DNA of 64,000 nt from DAITBA01 sp036824005 (GTDB taxonomy: Bacteria > Pseudomonadota > Gammaproteobacteria > Burkholderiales > Rhodocyclaceae). Position numbers and translations under genes: made by a program. Location: the NCBI GenBank assembly GCA_036824005.1, contig DAITBA010000004.1, positions 62,001 through 126,000 of the forward strand, in the 5' to 3' direction. The notes beneath the pieces were generated by a model that saw only the letters and a program-made list of their open reading frames with translations, searched no databases and had not been told where the DNA came from. Positions 25,073-33,711 of the stretch are shown here, piece after piece (within the stretch, counting starts at the first letter, position 1; each line of letters opens with the position of its first letter).

Positions 25073-26050
25073 ATGGCGAATTTCCCGGACAAGGCGCGAC
25101 GCCGTAGCGTGTTGGCGCGGCTTGCCGGCCTGTGCGCGCTCGTCCTGCTGGTCGTCACCACGGTCAGCGCTTACATCCGCCTGTCGGGCACGGGGCTGGG
25201 CTGCGATGACTGGCCACGCTGTTACGGACAGACGGCAACCCAGGCCAACGGCGGCGCCGCCGCGGAGCCGCCGGGAACAGCCGTGGCGCGCGTGCTTCAC
25301 CGGGTGGCTGCGGTGGTCGTGCTCGTTCTTGTCGTCGTCATTGCCTTTGTCTGCATCGAAGCGCGCGCGGCACTGCGCGTCGAAACCGCAATCGCCGTCG
25401 CACTGGTCGCCCTCGTGCTCTTTCTGACCGTGCTCGGCCGCTGGACGACTGGGGCGCGGCTACCGGCCGTGGCATTGGGCAACCTTCTGGGCGGGTTCGC
25501 CATGCTGGCGCTGCTCTGGTGGTTGCGCCTGCGCGCCAGTGCCGCCGGCATTGGTCCGCGTTTCGGGCGGACCGTCGGCGCGAATCGATGGGCGCGGGCG
25601 GGGATTGTTTTTCTGTTGGTGCAGGTCGCCTTGGGCGGCTTGGTCAGTGCCAGTCATAGCGCGCTGGCCTGCGTGACGGTGCCCGACTGCCAGGGGTCCT
25701 GGTGGCCGCCGGGGGCCACCTTTGAAGCGCTCAATCCCTGGCGCGAACCCTCTGCGTCGGCGGCGCAGGCAGGCGCATCGGCCGAGGCGGCGCTGCACAT
25801 GACGCATCGGGCCTTGGCGCTGCTGACGGGAGTCGTAGGGGTCGCTGCCGGGCTGCACGGCATCCGTGCTGGCGGCCGCTACCGGCACGCGGGTTTGCTG
25901 CTCCTGGGGCTGCTGCTGGCGGAGATTGTGCTCGGCGCGGTGGTGGTCACGGCCGGTCTGCCGCTACCGCTGGTGGTGACGCACAACGTTATCGCGGCCT
26001 TGCTCTTGCTGACGTTGGTGACCCTGGCTCACCGGGCGGGTTCAGCCTGA
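25073..26050 (+). CDS. Second COX15/CtaA-family protein
   Basis: 325 residues, eight helices, 6 bases downstream of ctaA. It opens TTVSAYIRLSGTGLGCDDWPRCYG, the short-loop type seen in many beta- and gammaproteobacteria, with a Cys pair in ACVTVPDCQGSWWPPG that resembles the extracellular Cys pair of Bacillus-type CtaA. Conserved His occur in VLHRVAAV, MTHRALAL and VVTHNVIAA. It differs clearly in sequence and class from the preceding CtaA, so it is not a recent duplicate. It could be the real heme A synthase for another oxidase, or an assembly factor. Confidence 0.85.
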   Translation: MANFPDKARRRSVLARLAGLCALVLLVVTTVSAYIRLSGTGLGCDDWPRCYGQTATQANGGAAAEPPGTAVARVLHRVAAVVVLVLVVVIAFVCIEARAALRVETAIAVALVALVLFLTVLGRWTTGARLPAVALGNLLGGFAMLALLWWLRLRASAAGIGPRFGRTVGANRWARAGIVFLLVQVALGGLVSASHSALACVTVPDCQGSWWPPGATFEALNPWREPSASAAQAGASAEAALHMTHRALALLTGVVGVAAGLHGIRAGGRYRHAGLLLLGLLLAEIVLGAVVVTAGLPLPLVVTHNVIAALLLLTLVTLAHRAGSA

Positions 26051-26068
26051 CTACTCGTCGCAGGCAAG

Positions 26069-26093
26069 AAAAAAGCCCGCATTGCGCGGGCTT
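26069..26093 (-). terminator. Rho-independent terminator after panD
   Basis: On the minus strand, an 8-bp stem (AAGCCCGC / GCGGGCTT) with a 5-base loop is followed by a T-run (the A5 at 26069-26073 on the plus strand). It ends the pan operon and faces the end of the COX15 genes. Confidence 0.8.
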
Positions 26094-26120
26094 GCAAGAG
26101 GGGAACCTTGCCGCGCGGCG

Positions 26121-26504
26121 TCACACCGCCATTTGCATCGGGATCTTGCGGCGCGAGTTGACGATGCGATTGCGCGCATCGACGTAAATCAGTGTCGGCT
26201 CGTACTTCTGCAGTTCCAGTTCGCTGTATTGGGCGTAGCAGGCGATGATCAGCAGGTCCCCGGGCGCCGCCTTGCGTGCCGCCGCACCATTCACCGAAAT
26301 GATGCCGGAGCCGCGCTCGGCGGAAATGGCGTAGGTGGAAAAGCGCTCGCCGTTGTTCACGTTGTAGATGTCGATCGCCTGATACTCACGGATGTCGGCG
26401 GCGTCGAGCAGATCCTGGTCGACGGCGCAGGAACCCTCGTAGTGCAGCTCCGCATGGGTGACTGTCACGCGGTGCAGCTTTGCCTGAAGCATGGTGCGTT
26501 GCAT
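26121..26504 (-). CDS. panD: Aspartate 1-decarboxylase
   Basis: 127 residues from ATG 26504 (AGAGGAG upstream); the usual length is about 126. PanD makes beta-alanine from aspartate for pantothenate. The self-cleavage site is seen as EGS at 23-25, where cleavage between G24 and S25 creates the pyruvoyl group; K9 and Y58-region residues are in place. It is the last gene of the minus-strand pan group, separated from panC by 100 bases, and is followed by a clear terminator. Confidence 0.97.
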   Translation of the reverse strand: MQRTMLQAKLHRVTVTHAELHYEGSCAVDQDLLDAADIREYQAIDIYNVNNGERFSTYAISAERGSGIISVNGAAARKAAPGDLLIIACYAQYSELELQKYEPTLIYVDARNRIVNSRRKIPMQMAV

Positions 26505-26604
26505 CTTCGCTCCTCTCTCAAACGAGCTGACAAAGGCGCGCCTCAAAAAAATGCGCGCATAGAGCGCTGCTGGCGCACCACGGGACTGAGCGCATCGTGG
26601 CGTC

Positions 26605-27432
26605 CTACACTTCCAGGTTATCGATCAGCCGCGTGCTCCCAAGGAGTGCCGCGGCCAGTATCACCAACCCGGAATCGTGAGCGGCGGGAAATTGTAGATC
26701 AACTGTTTTACGCACCGCAACATATTGCGGAGTCCAACCGTGGGCGCGCAGTTCGGCCATGCTCTCGGCCTCGATTCGGGCGAAATCGCTTGCGCCCGCG
26801 CGTATGTGGTCGCAGGCGGCACGGAGCAGCCGATACAGACGCGGCGCCTCGGCTCGTTCTGCCGCCGACAGATAGCCATTGCGCGAGGACAACGCCAAGC
26901 CGTCCTCGGCGCGCACGGTGTCGCCGGGGACGATCTGGATGGGCAGCGCCAGCTCGCGCACCATGTTGCGGATGATCATGAGCTGCTGGAAATCCTTTTT
27001 GCCGAACAGCGCCACCTGGGGCTGGACGACGTTGAAAAGCTTGGCCACAACCGTGGCCACGCCGCGAAAGAAGCCGGGACGGAATTCGCCTTCGAGGATG
27101 TCGGCCTGGGCCGGATCGGGGTCCACGAAATAGCGCTGCGGCGTCGGGTAGAGAACGCTTTCGTCCGGAGCGAACAGATGATCGACGCTGGCACTTTCGA
27201 GCTGCGCACAATCGGCATCGAAGGTGCGCGGATACTTGTTGAAGTCCTCTTTTGGGCCGAACTGCAGGCGATTGACGAAGATGCTCGCCACGACGCAGTC
27301 GCCGTGGGCGCGGGCCTGGCGCATGAGCGCGATGTGGCCTTCGTGCAGATTGCCCATCGTCGGCACGAAGGCGACGCGGCCATGGTTCTTCAGCGCGGCG
27401 CGCAGATCGGCTATCGTTTCGTGAATGTGCAT
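26605..27432 (-). CDS. panC: Pantothenate synthetase
   Basis: 275 residues. The enzyme joins pantoate and beta-alanine using ATP. Nucleotidyltransferase motifs are FVPTMGNLHEGH (residues 22-33; HxGH type) and the ALSSRNGYLS (KMSKS-like) region near 184-193. FGKKDFQQLMIIRNMV marks the pantoate site. It lies 85 bases after panB and 100 bases before panD on the same strand, so the whole pantothenate branch is clustered here. Confidence 0.97.
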   Translation of the reverse strand: MHIHETIADLRAALKNHGRVAFVPTMGNLHEGHIALMRQARAHGDCVVASIFVNRLQFGPKEDFNKYPRTFDADCAQLESASVDHLFAPDESVLYPTPQRYFVDPDPAQADILEGEFRPGFFRGVATVVAKLFNVVQPQVALFGKKDFQQLMIIRNMVRELALPIQIVPGDTVRAEDGLALSSRNGYLSAAERAEAPRLYRLLRAACDHIRAGASDFARIEAESMAELRAHGWTPQYVAVRKTVDLQFPAAHDSGLVILAAALLGSTRLIDNLEV

Positions 27433-27517
27433 GGATGTCGGGCCGAGAGGCGAACCTTAAGCGCAGCCGTTTCCCGCGTACGGTACTTCGGAATGCTGGC
27501 CGCGCTTCTGACGAAAA

Positions 27518-28333
27518 TCAGTAACCGTGCTCGGGCGCGGGAAAGGAACCGTCCTTTACCGCCGCGACGTAGGCCTTGATGGCGTCGTCGATGCCCGGCG
27601 CGCCCGCCATGAAGTTGCGCACGAAGCGCGCCTTCCTGCCAGGAAAGACGCCGAGCATGTCGTAGAGCACCAGCACTTGGCCCGAACAACCGCCGCCGGC
27701 ACCGATGCCGATGGTGGCCATAGTCGTCAGGCTGTTCGTGATTTCGGTCGCCACGGCGGTGGGCACCATCTCCAGCACGATCAGGGCGGCGCCGGCGTCC
27801 TGCAGGGCCAGCGCATCGCTTTTGAGCTGCTGGGCGCCGGCATCGGTCTTGCCCTGGACGCGGTAGCCGCCTAACTGGTGTACCGATTGCGGCGTCAGCC
27901 CGACGTGAGCGCACACCGGCACGCCGCGCTCGACGAGAAAGCGTACCGTCTCCGCCATGTGGGCGCCGCCCTCGATCTTGACCATCTGGGCGCCGGCGGC
28001 CATCAACTGCACGGCATTGCGCATGGCCTGGGCGGGACTCTCCTGAAACGACCCGAATGGCATGTCGCCGATAACGAATGGGCGCTTCGCGCCGCGCGCC
28101 ACGCACGCCGTGTGGTAGACCATGTGATCGAGGGTGACGGGCAGCGTTGTCGTCTGCCCCTGGATGACGTTGCCGAGCGAATCACCGATTAGCACGATAT
28201 CGACGCCGCAGCGGTCGAGCACGGCGGCGAAGCTGGCGTCGTAGCAGGTCAGCACGGCGATCTTCTCGCCGGCGGCGCGCATGCGCGCCAGTTCGTGCAG
28301 CGTCACGGGCTTTTGGTCCTGCAGGTAGCTCAT
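27518..28333 (-). CDS. panB: 3-methyl-2-oxobutanoate hydroxymethyltransferase
   Basis: 271 residues from ATG 28333 (MSYLQDQKP), with AGGAGA upstream; the longer frame is not protein-like. PanB adds a hydroxymethyl group from methylene-THF to ketoisovalerate. The TIM-barrel Mg-binding motifs IGDSLGN (around 45-51) and IKIEGG-like VKIEGG are visible, and the catalytic Glu lies in VLEMVP. It precedes panC. Confidence 0.96.
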   Translation of the reverse strand: MSYLQDQKPVTLHELARMRAAGEKIAVLTCYDASFAAVLDRCGVDIVLIGDSLGNVIQGQTTTLPVTLDHMVYHTACVARGAKRPFVIGDMPFGSFQESPAQAMRNAVQLMAAGAQMVKIEGGAHMAETVRFLVERGVPVCAHVGLTPQSVHQLGGYRVQGKTDAGAQQLKSDALALQDAGAALIVLEMVPTAVATEITNSLTTMATIGIGAGGGCSGQVLVLYDMLGVFPGRKARFVRNFMAGAPGIDDAIKAYVAAVKDGSFPAPEHGY

Positions 28334-28447
28334 GGCGGGTTCTCCTGGATCACAAGCACGGGCATTAACGCACGGCTTGCCGCGGCGGGTTGACATGGGC
28401 GGCGCTCTGGCGCTCCGGCCGGATGCGTACGCCAATCCTAGGGGCAG

Positions 28448-29086
28448 TCATTGGGCGTAGCCGAAGAACTCGCGATAGCCGCGCATGGCGCGCAGGTGCT
28501 GCAGCAGCAGGTCGAAATCCTCGTCGTCGTCGACCGGGTTCAGGCGTTCGGCATTGACGATGAACAGCGGCGCAGCATCGTAATGGTAAAAGAAGCGCGC
28601 ATAGCGTTCGGCGACCCGCGCGATATAGCCCTCGCTGATCCGCTTCTCCGCGTCGATACCACGCCTGTGCACTCGTTCGACCAGCGTTTCCGGCTCGGCC
28701 TGGAGGTAGATCACGAGATCCGGGGCGGGTGCGCGCGGCTTAAGCATTTGGTAGATCTGCTGATAGAGCGCGTATTCGTCGTCGCTCAGGTTGAGGGCGG
28801 CGAACAGCGTGTCCTTCTCGAACAGGAAGTCGGCCACGAGCCGTTTGTTGAACAGATCGCGTTGCGCCTGTTCGCGCAACTGGTCCACGCGCTGGAAAAG
28901 AAAGAACAGCTGCGTCGGCAGGGCGTAGCGTTCCATGTCCTGGTAGAAGCGCGCAAGGAAGGGGTTTTCCTCCGGTCGTTCGAGCAGCGTCGGCGCCTGC
29001 AGGTGTTGCGCCAGCCGCCGCGCGAGCGAGGTTTTGCCGGCGCCGATAGGACCTTCGACGACGATGTAACGCGCCTTATCGAGCAT
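28448..29086 (-). CDS. Deoxynucleoside kinase
   Basis: 212 residues from ATG 29086; an in-frame TTG at 29107 would add 7 residues and start 4 bases after pcnB stops. Neither has a clear ribosome site. P-loop GPIGAGKT at about 13-20 and the ERPEENPF segment near 37-44 are typical of the dGK/dAK/dCK family, which salvages deoxynucleosides. In many betaproteobacteria this gene follows folK in a pcnB-folK-dNK-panB order. Here folK is missing and the kinase directly follows pcnB. Confidence 0.88.
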   Translation of the reverse strand: MLDKARYIVVEGPIGAGKTSLARRLAQHLQAPTLLERPEENPFLARFYQDMERYALPTQLFFLFQRVDQLREQAQRDLFNKRLVADFLFEKDTLFAALNLSDDEYALYQQIYQMLKPRAPAPDLVIYLQAEPETLVERVHRRGIDAEKRISEGYIARVAERYARFFYHYDAAPLFIVNAERLNPVDDDEDFDLLLQHLRAMRGYREFFGYAQ

Positions 29087-29110
29087 CCGGTCGGGCAGAA
29101 ACGGCAATGG

Positions 29111-30457
29111 TCATGGGGCGGGCGCCACGTCGGGGCTGGCAGCTCGGGACTTGCGTCGGCGCCGCTTGCGCCGCGGCGCCTGTTCCGGTTCGAGCATGGC
29201 GAGCCGGGCCTCGCCCTCGGCGTCGGCGAGGCGGCGCCACCACTCAGCCATCTCCTCGGGCAGCTCGCCGCTTTGGGCGCGCAGGATCAGGAAATCGAGA
29301 CCGGCGCGAAAGCGCGGCTGCTCGAGCAGGCGCAACGGGCGGCGCCCCGTGCGCGTCTCGAAGCGCGGCTGCAGCGCCCAGATGTCCTTGATGTCCGAGG
29401 CGATGCGACGGGTGATGGCGAGTTTGTCGGCTTGCAGGTCGAGCACCTCTTCCATGGCCGCGAACAGCGCCGGAATTGAGCGTTCGTCGCGCGCCTTGCG
29501 CTCCTCCCAGTTGGCGAGCATCTCATGCCAGAGCAGCGTGGCGAAGAGAAACCCTGGCGAGACCGGCTTGCCGGCATTGACCCGCTCGTCGGTGCTGGCG
29601 AGCGAGAGCCAGACGAAGCGCTCCCCCAGCGGCTGTTCGAGGATCACGTCGAGCAGCGGCAGCAGACCGTGGTGCAGGCCTTCGTCGCGCAACTGGCGCA
29701 GGCAGGGCACAGCATGGCCGGAAAGCAGCAGCTTGAGCATCTCGTCGAACAGGCGCGCCGGCGGCACGTTCTCCAGCAGCGGCGCCATCTGGCGGATCGG
29801 TGCCCGCGCCGTCGGATCGATCGCCAGGCCAAGCTTGGCCGCCAGACGCACGCCACGCAGCATGCGCACCGGATCCTCGCGGTAGCGCGCCTTCGGGTCG
29901 CCGATCATGCGAAGCGTTTTCTGCTTCAGGTCGGCCACACCGTGGTGGTAGTCGCTGATGGTTTCGTCGGCGGGGTTGTAGTACAGCGCATTGACGGTGA
30001 AGTCGCGCCGCGCTGCGTCCTCGGCCTGGGTCCCCCAGACATTGTCGCGCAGGATGCGGCCGTGGGCGTCCGTGGCCGCGTCGGGATCGTGGTGGGCGCG
30101 GAAGGTCGACACTTCGATGGTTTCCGCGCCGCTCATGACATGCACGATCTGAAACCGCCGGCCGATGATGCGCGAGCGACGGAACAAGCCGCGTACCTCC
30201 TCCGGCGTAGCGTTCGTAGCGACGTCGAAATCCTTGGGCTGAAAGCCGGCGAGCAAATCGCGCACCGCGCCGCCGACGACGAAGGCCTTGAACCCCGCCT
30301 CCTGCAGGCGGCCGACCACCTTGGCGGCGCCGGAGGCGATCGCCTCCCGCCGGACGCCGTGCTGGGCGACGGGAATCAATGCCGGTTCGCGAACCGGGTC
30401 CGCTGCGACATCGGGTCCGCCCTTACGAAAGACGCGACGCAGAAGCTTGCGGATCAT
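29111..30457 (-). CDS. pcnB: Poly(A) polymerase I
   Basis: 448 residues. Class II nucleotidyltransferase: FVVGGAVRDLLAG (signature) and DFDVATNATPEE with the metal-binding Asp pair, then the RRDFTVNALYYNP and REDPVRMLRGVRLAAKLG segments and an RNA-binding arm. The tail is very basic (RRKRRRRKSR), which is usual for PcnB as opposed to CCA transferase, as is the length. It adds 3' poly(A) tails that promote mRNA decay. First gene of the block running through dNK to panD. Confidence 0.93.
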   Translation of the reverse strand: MIRKLLRRVFRKGGPDVAADPVREPALIPVAQHGVRREAIASGAAKVVGRLQEAGFKAFVVGGAVRDLLAGFQPKDFDVATNATPEEVRGLFRRSRIIGRRFQIVHVMSGAETIEVSTFRAHHDPDAATDAHGRILRDNVWGTQAEDAARRDFTVNALYYNPADETISDYHHGVADLKQKTLRMIGDPKARYREDPVRMLRGVRLAAKLGLAIDPTARAPIRQMAPLLENVPPARLFDEMLKLLLSGHAVPCLRQLRDEGLHHGLLPLLDVILEQPLGERFVWLSLASTDERVNAGKPVSPGFLFATLLWHEMLANWEERKARDERSIPALFAAMEEVLDLQADKLAITRRIASDIKDIWALQPRFETRTGRRPLRLLEQPRFRAGLDFLILRAQSGELPEEMAEWWRRLADAEGEARLAMLEPEQAPRRKRRRRKSRAASPDVAPAP

Positions 30458-30541
30458 TACTTGTTGTCTGTCATCACTCGCTGCGTGGGTGGCTGAAGGG
30501 AATCATACATGAAACAAGGATTTGGGCGGCGCCGGCGCGAC

Positions 30542-31219
30542 TTATTGACTGCTCGCCGCGGGCAGTATCTGGCGCAGAAGCGGCAGCGTGATCGGCCGCT
30601 GCTGCTCGAGCGAGGCGGCATCCAACGCATCCAGCACCGCCAGCAGCCAGCGCAGGTCGCGCCGGCCGTGGCGCAGCAGGTACTGGATGATGCCGGGGTC
30701 GAGGCGCATGCCGCGCTGGCGGGCGTGGCCAGCGAGCGTCTGCGCCTTGTCCTCGTCGCTGAGCGGTCTGACCTCGAACACCAAGGCCGATCCCAGACGC
30801 GTGCGCAGGTCCTCTCGCAAGGAAAGCCGCAGCGGCGGCGCCGCTGCGCTGACGAGCAGCGTCGGGCCGCCATGGCGCAAGGCATTGAAGGCGCGAAACA
30901 GCGCGATCTGGGCGCCGGCCGACAATCGCTCGACGTCGTCGATGGCGAGCAGGCCACCGGGCGCGGCAGGCAGATCGTCGCCGACGTCCGCGCCGGCCAG
31001 GTAATGCGCGGCGAGTCCCGCGACGTGCGCTGCCTGTATTGCGGCATGGAGCAGATGGCTGCGGCCGCTACCCTGGGCGCCCCACAGATAGAGTGCTTCG
31101 CCAGCCTTCGGCTCGGTCACGGCGCGCAACCGCGCCAGCAACTCGCCATTCGCGCCGGGCACAAAGTTGTCGAAGCTCGGCGGTGCTTCGGGCCGGATAT
31201 CCAGGGTGAGCTGACGCAT
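30542..31219 (-). CDS. hda: DnaA regulatory inactivator Hda
   Basis: 225 residues from ATG 31219. It begins MRQLTLDI, containing the sliding-clamp-binding motif (Q3-L4-T5-L6), followed by a DnaA-like AAA+ domain with GAQGSGRS as P-loop (an Arg in place of Lys is usual in Hda) and LLAIDDVERL as Walker B. Hda bound to the clamp stimulates ATP hydrolysis by DnaA after initiation. It is divergent from purM, a common betaproteobacterial arrangement; the AI-2E-type permease gene often found between them is absent. Confidence 0.93.
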   Translation of the reverse strand: MRQLTLDIRPEAPPSFDNFVPGANGELLARLRAVTEPKAGEALYLWGAQGSGRSHLLHAAIQAAHVAGLAAHYLAGADVGDDLPAAPGGLLAIDDVERLSAGAQIALFRAFNALRHGGPTLLVSAAAPPLRLSLREDLRTRLGSALVFEVRPLSDEDKAQTLAGHARQRGMRLDPGIIQYLLRHGRRDLRWLLAVLDALDAASLEQQRPITLPLLRQILPAASSQ

Positions 31220-31375
31220 GGGTGGCGGAGGGCAGGAAGACCGGCGGTCGCGCATTTCCGGTAAACTCGTGGCTCGGTGCGGAATGGCCGACATGTGACA
31301 GCTCGCGCCTGCCAGTCGATTCCTGACAAGTGTATCAATTGTTCTTGCCCGCCGCTTGCGCCGGCGGGTCGTGCC

Positions 31376-32416
31376 ATGATCATGCCCGACGAATCCCTCA
31401 CCTACCGCGCCGCCGGCGTGGACATCGATGCCGGCGAGGCGCTTGTGGAGCGCATCAAGCCTCTTGCCAAACGCACCATGCGCCCGGAAGTGCTGGCCGG
31501 CATCGGAGGCTTCGGCGCGCTGTTCGAGATCTCGAAGAAATATCGGGAGCCGGTTCTGGTTGCCGGCACCGATGGCGTCGGCACCAAGCTGAAGCTTGCG
31601 TTCCAGCTCGGGCGTCACGACAGCGTCGGCATCGACTTGGTGGCGATGAGCGTCAACGACGTCCTGGTGCAGGGCGCCGAGCCGCTGTTCTTCCTCGACT
31701 ACTTCGCCTGCGGCAGGCTGGACGTGGCCACGGCGGCGTCGGTGATCGAGGGCATCGCCAAAGGCTGTGAACTCGCCGGCTGCGCCCTCATCGGCGGCGA
31801 GACGGCCGAGATGCCGGGCATGTATCCCGAGGGCGAATATGATCTGGCCGGTTTCGCGGTCGGCGTGGTGGAAAAGTCGCACATCATAGACGGGTCGACC
31901 ATCCGCCCCGGCGACCCGGTGCTGGGGCTCGCCTCCAGTGGCGCCCACTCCAACGGCTATTCCCTGGTACGCCGGATTCTGGAGAAGTCGCAGCCCGATC
32001 TGAGCGCCGATTTCGATGGCCGCAGCCTGGCCGATGCGATCATGACGCCGACGCGGATCTATGCCAAATCAATGTTGGCGCTGATGGCTGCGCTGCCGGT
32101 GAAGGGCATGGCGCATATCACCGGCGGAGGCGTGCTGGACAACGTCCCACGCATACTCGGAGATGACCTGACGGCGGTACTGCGCAAGGACGCCTGGCCG
32201 CGACCCAAGCTGTTCGACTGGCTGCAGCAGGAAGGCAACGTTGCCGAGAACGAAATGCACCGCGTTTTCAATTGCGGCATCGGCATGGCGGTAGTGGTTG
32301 CGCCCGAGCACGAGACCGCGGCGGCAACGCTGTTGCGTCAGGCGGGTGAAACGGTCTTTGCCATCGGCCACATCGAGGCCCGCCAGTCAGGACAGGCGCA
32401 AACCGTGGTCATCTGA
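31376..32416 (+). CDS. purM: Phosphoribosylformylglycinamidine cyclo-ligase (AIR synthetase)
   Basis: 346 residues from ATG 31376; a second ATG two codons on is equally possible. Purine pathway step 5: closes the imidazole ring with ATP. Recognisable segments are GTDGVGTKLK near 63-72, DLVAMSVNDVLVQGAEPLFFLDY near 82-104, GGETAEMPGMY and the late AHITGGGVLDNVPR. Usual length. Divergent from hda. Confidence 0.97.
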   Translation: MIMPDESLTYRAAGVDIDAGEALVERIKPLAKRTMRPEVLAGIGGFGALFEISKKYREPVLVAGTDGVGTKLKLAFQLGRHDSVGIDLVAMSVNDVLVQGAEPLFFLDYFACGRLDVATAASVIEGIAKGCELAGCALIGGETAEMPGMYPEGEYDLAGFAVGVVEKSHIIDGSTIRPGDPVLGLASSGAHSNGYSLVRRILEKSQPDLSADFDGRSLADAIMTPTRIYAKSMLALMAALPVKGMAHITGGGVLDNVPRILGDDLTAVLRKDAWPRPKLFDWLQQEGNVAENEMHRVFNCGIGMAVVVAPEHETAAATLLRQAGETVFAIGHIEARQSGQAQTVVI

Positions 32417-32522
32417 GTGCCGCGGCTGACGCCCTCCGGCACCGCAGCGCAACTTTTCATGGCGGGCGAAGCTCATAGTCTTGTGTCGGGGCGACGGCTT
32501 CGCACCTGATCCGGAACAAGTA

Positions 32523-33683
32523 ATGCCAACCAGAAGAAATATCGTTGTCATCGTGCTGTCGATCGTCGGCCTGTGTCTGCTTGCGGGAGTTGCCTACTAC
32601 TTCAATCGGCTTTCTGCGGCGCCGAAGCCGGCACAGGGCGTGCCGGCTGCCGCAGGCGGGCCAGGCGCGCAGCCAGGGCCACCGGGCGGCTTCGCTATCG
32701 GCGTCGAGGCGGTGGCGGTCGCCGTTGTTCCGTTGCAGGAAGATGTCACCGCTGTCGGGACGCTCAAGTCCAACGAGTCGGTTGTCATGCGGCCAGAGAT
32801 CGCCGGGCGCATCGCAACGATCAACTTCAAGGACGGGACCATGGTGGCCAAGGGGGCCGTATTGGTAGCGCTGGATGCATCGACCCAGTCGGCGGACCTG
32901 GAACAGGCACGGGCCAACCTCGGCCTGGCCCAGGCTAACTTCAGGCGCAACGAGGATCTGTTTCAGAAGCGCTTCATCAGCGAGCGCGCTCGCGACGAGT
33001 CCGCGGCCACGCTCAAAGTGCAGGAGGCGGCCGTGGCCCTGGCCGAGGCGCGCTACCAGAAGACCCAGATCCGCGCGCCCTTCGCCGGCATCGTCGGCAT
33101 CCGCAACGTCAGCGTCGGCGATTACGTCAAGGAAGGACAGGACCTGATCAACCTGGAGGACATCGATACGCTCAAGCTAGACTTCAAACTGCCCGAGGTG
33201 CTTCTCGCCCAGATCCGGCGCGGACAGAACGTCCAGGTGACCACCGATGCGCTGCCGGGGAAAGCCTTCGATGCCACGGTGGATGCCGTCGATCCCCACG
33301 TCGATGCTGCGGGCCGCGCGCTGTCGTTGCGGGCCCGGCTCGCCAATCCTAACGGGAAGCTGCGACCGGGCATGTTCGCGCGCGTGCGCCTGATCCTGTC
33401 CGAGAAGCGCGAGGCGCTGGTCGTGCCCGAGGAAGCGCTGGTGCCCCAAGGCGCCGACCAGTTCGTGTTCCGCGTCGTCGACGGCAATGCGCAGCAGGTC
33501 AAGGTCACTACCGGTGTGCGCCGCGCCGCCCGGGTGGAGATCTTGGGCGGTCTCAAGGCGGGCGACGTGGTCGTGACTGCCGGCCAGCTCAAGCTGCGCG
33601 AGGGTGTGCCGGTGAGAGTGGCGCAGCCGGCCGGCGCGGCGCCGGCCCAGGCCGCAGCGCCGGCGGCGACGCAGGCGCGGTAA
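32523..33683 (+). CDS. RND efflux periplasmic adaptor (membrane fusion protein)
   Basis: 386 residues from ATG 32523. N-terminal membrane anchor (about 6-26) followed by a Pro/Gly-rich linker; then the lipoyl halves (VMRPEIAGRIATINFKDG and TQIRAPFAGIVGIRNVSVGD), a short helical hairpin (about 118-175), a beta-barrel and the membrane-proximal domain, ending in an Ala/Pro-rich tail. It bridges the inner-membrane pump encoded 28 bases downstream to an outer-membrane channel. No TolC-like gene or TetR regulator is adjacent, so the outer component is probably shared. Confidence 0.9.
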   Translation: MPTRRNIVVIVLSIVGLCLLAGVAYYFNRLSAAPKPAQGVPAAAGGPGAQPGPPGGFAIGVEAVAVAVVPLQEDVTAVGTLKSNESVVMRPEIAGRIATINFKDGTMVAKGAVLVALDASTQSADLEQARANLGLAQANFRRNEDLFQKRFISERARDESAATLKVQEAAVALAEARYQKTQIRAPFAGIVGIRNVSVGDYVKEGQDLINLEDIDTLKLDFKLPEVLLAQIRRGQNVQVTTDALPGKAFDATVDAVDPHVDAAGRALSLRARLANPNGKLRPGMFARVRLILSEKREALVVPEEALVPQGADQFVFRVVDGNAQQVKVTTGVRRAARVEILGGLKAGDVVVTAGQLKLREGVPVRVAQPAGAAPAQAAAPAATQAR

Positions 33684-33711
33684 GCGCGGCGCGGAGCGTT
33701 GCCCGTCCGCC

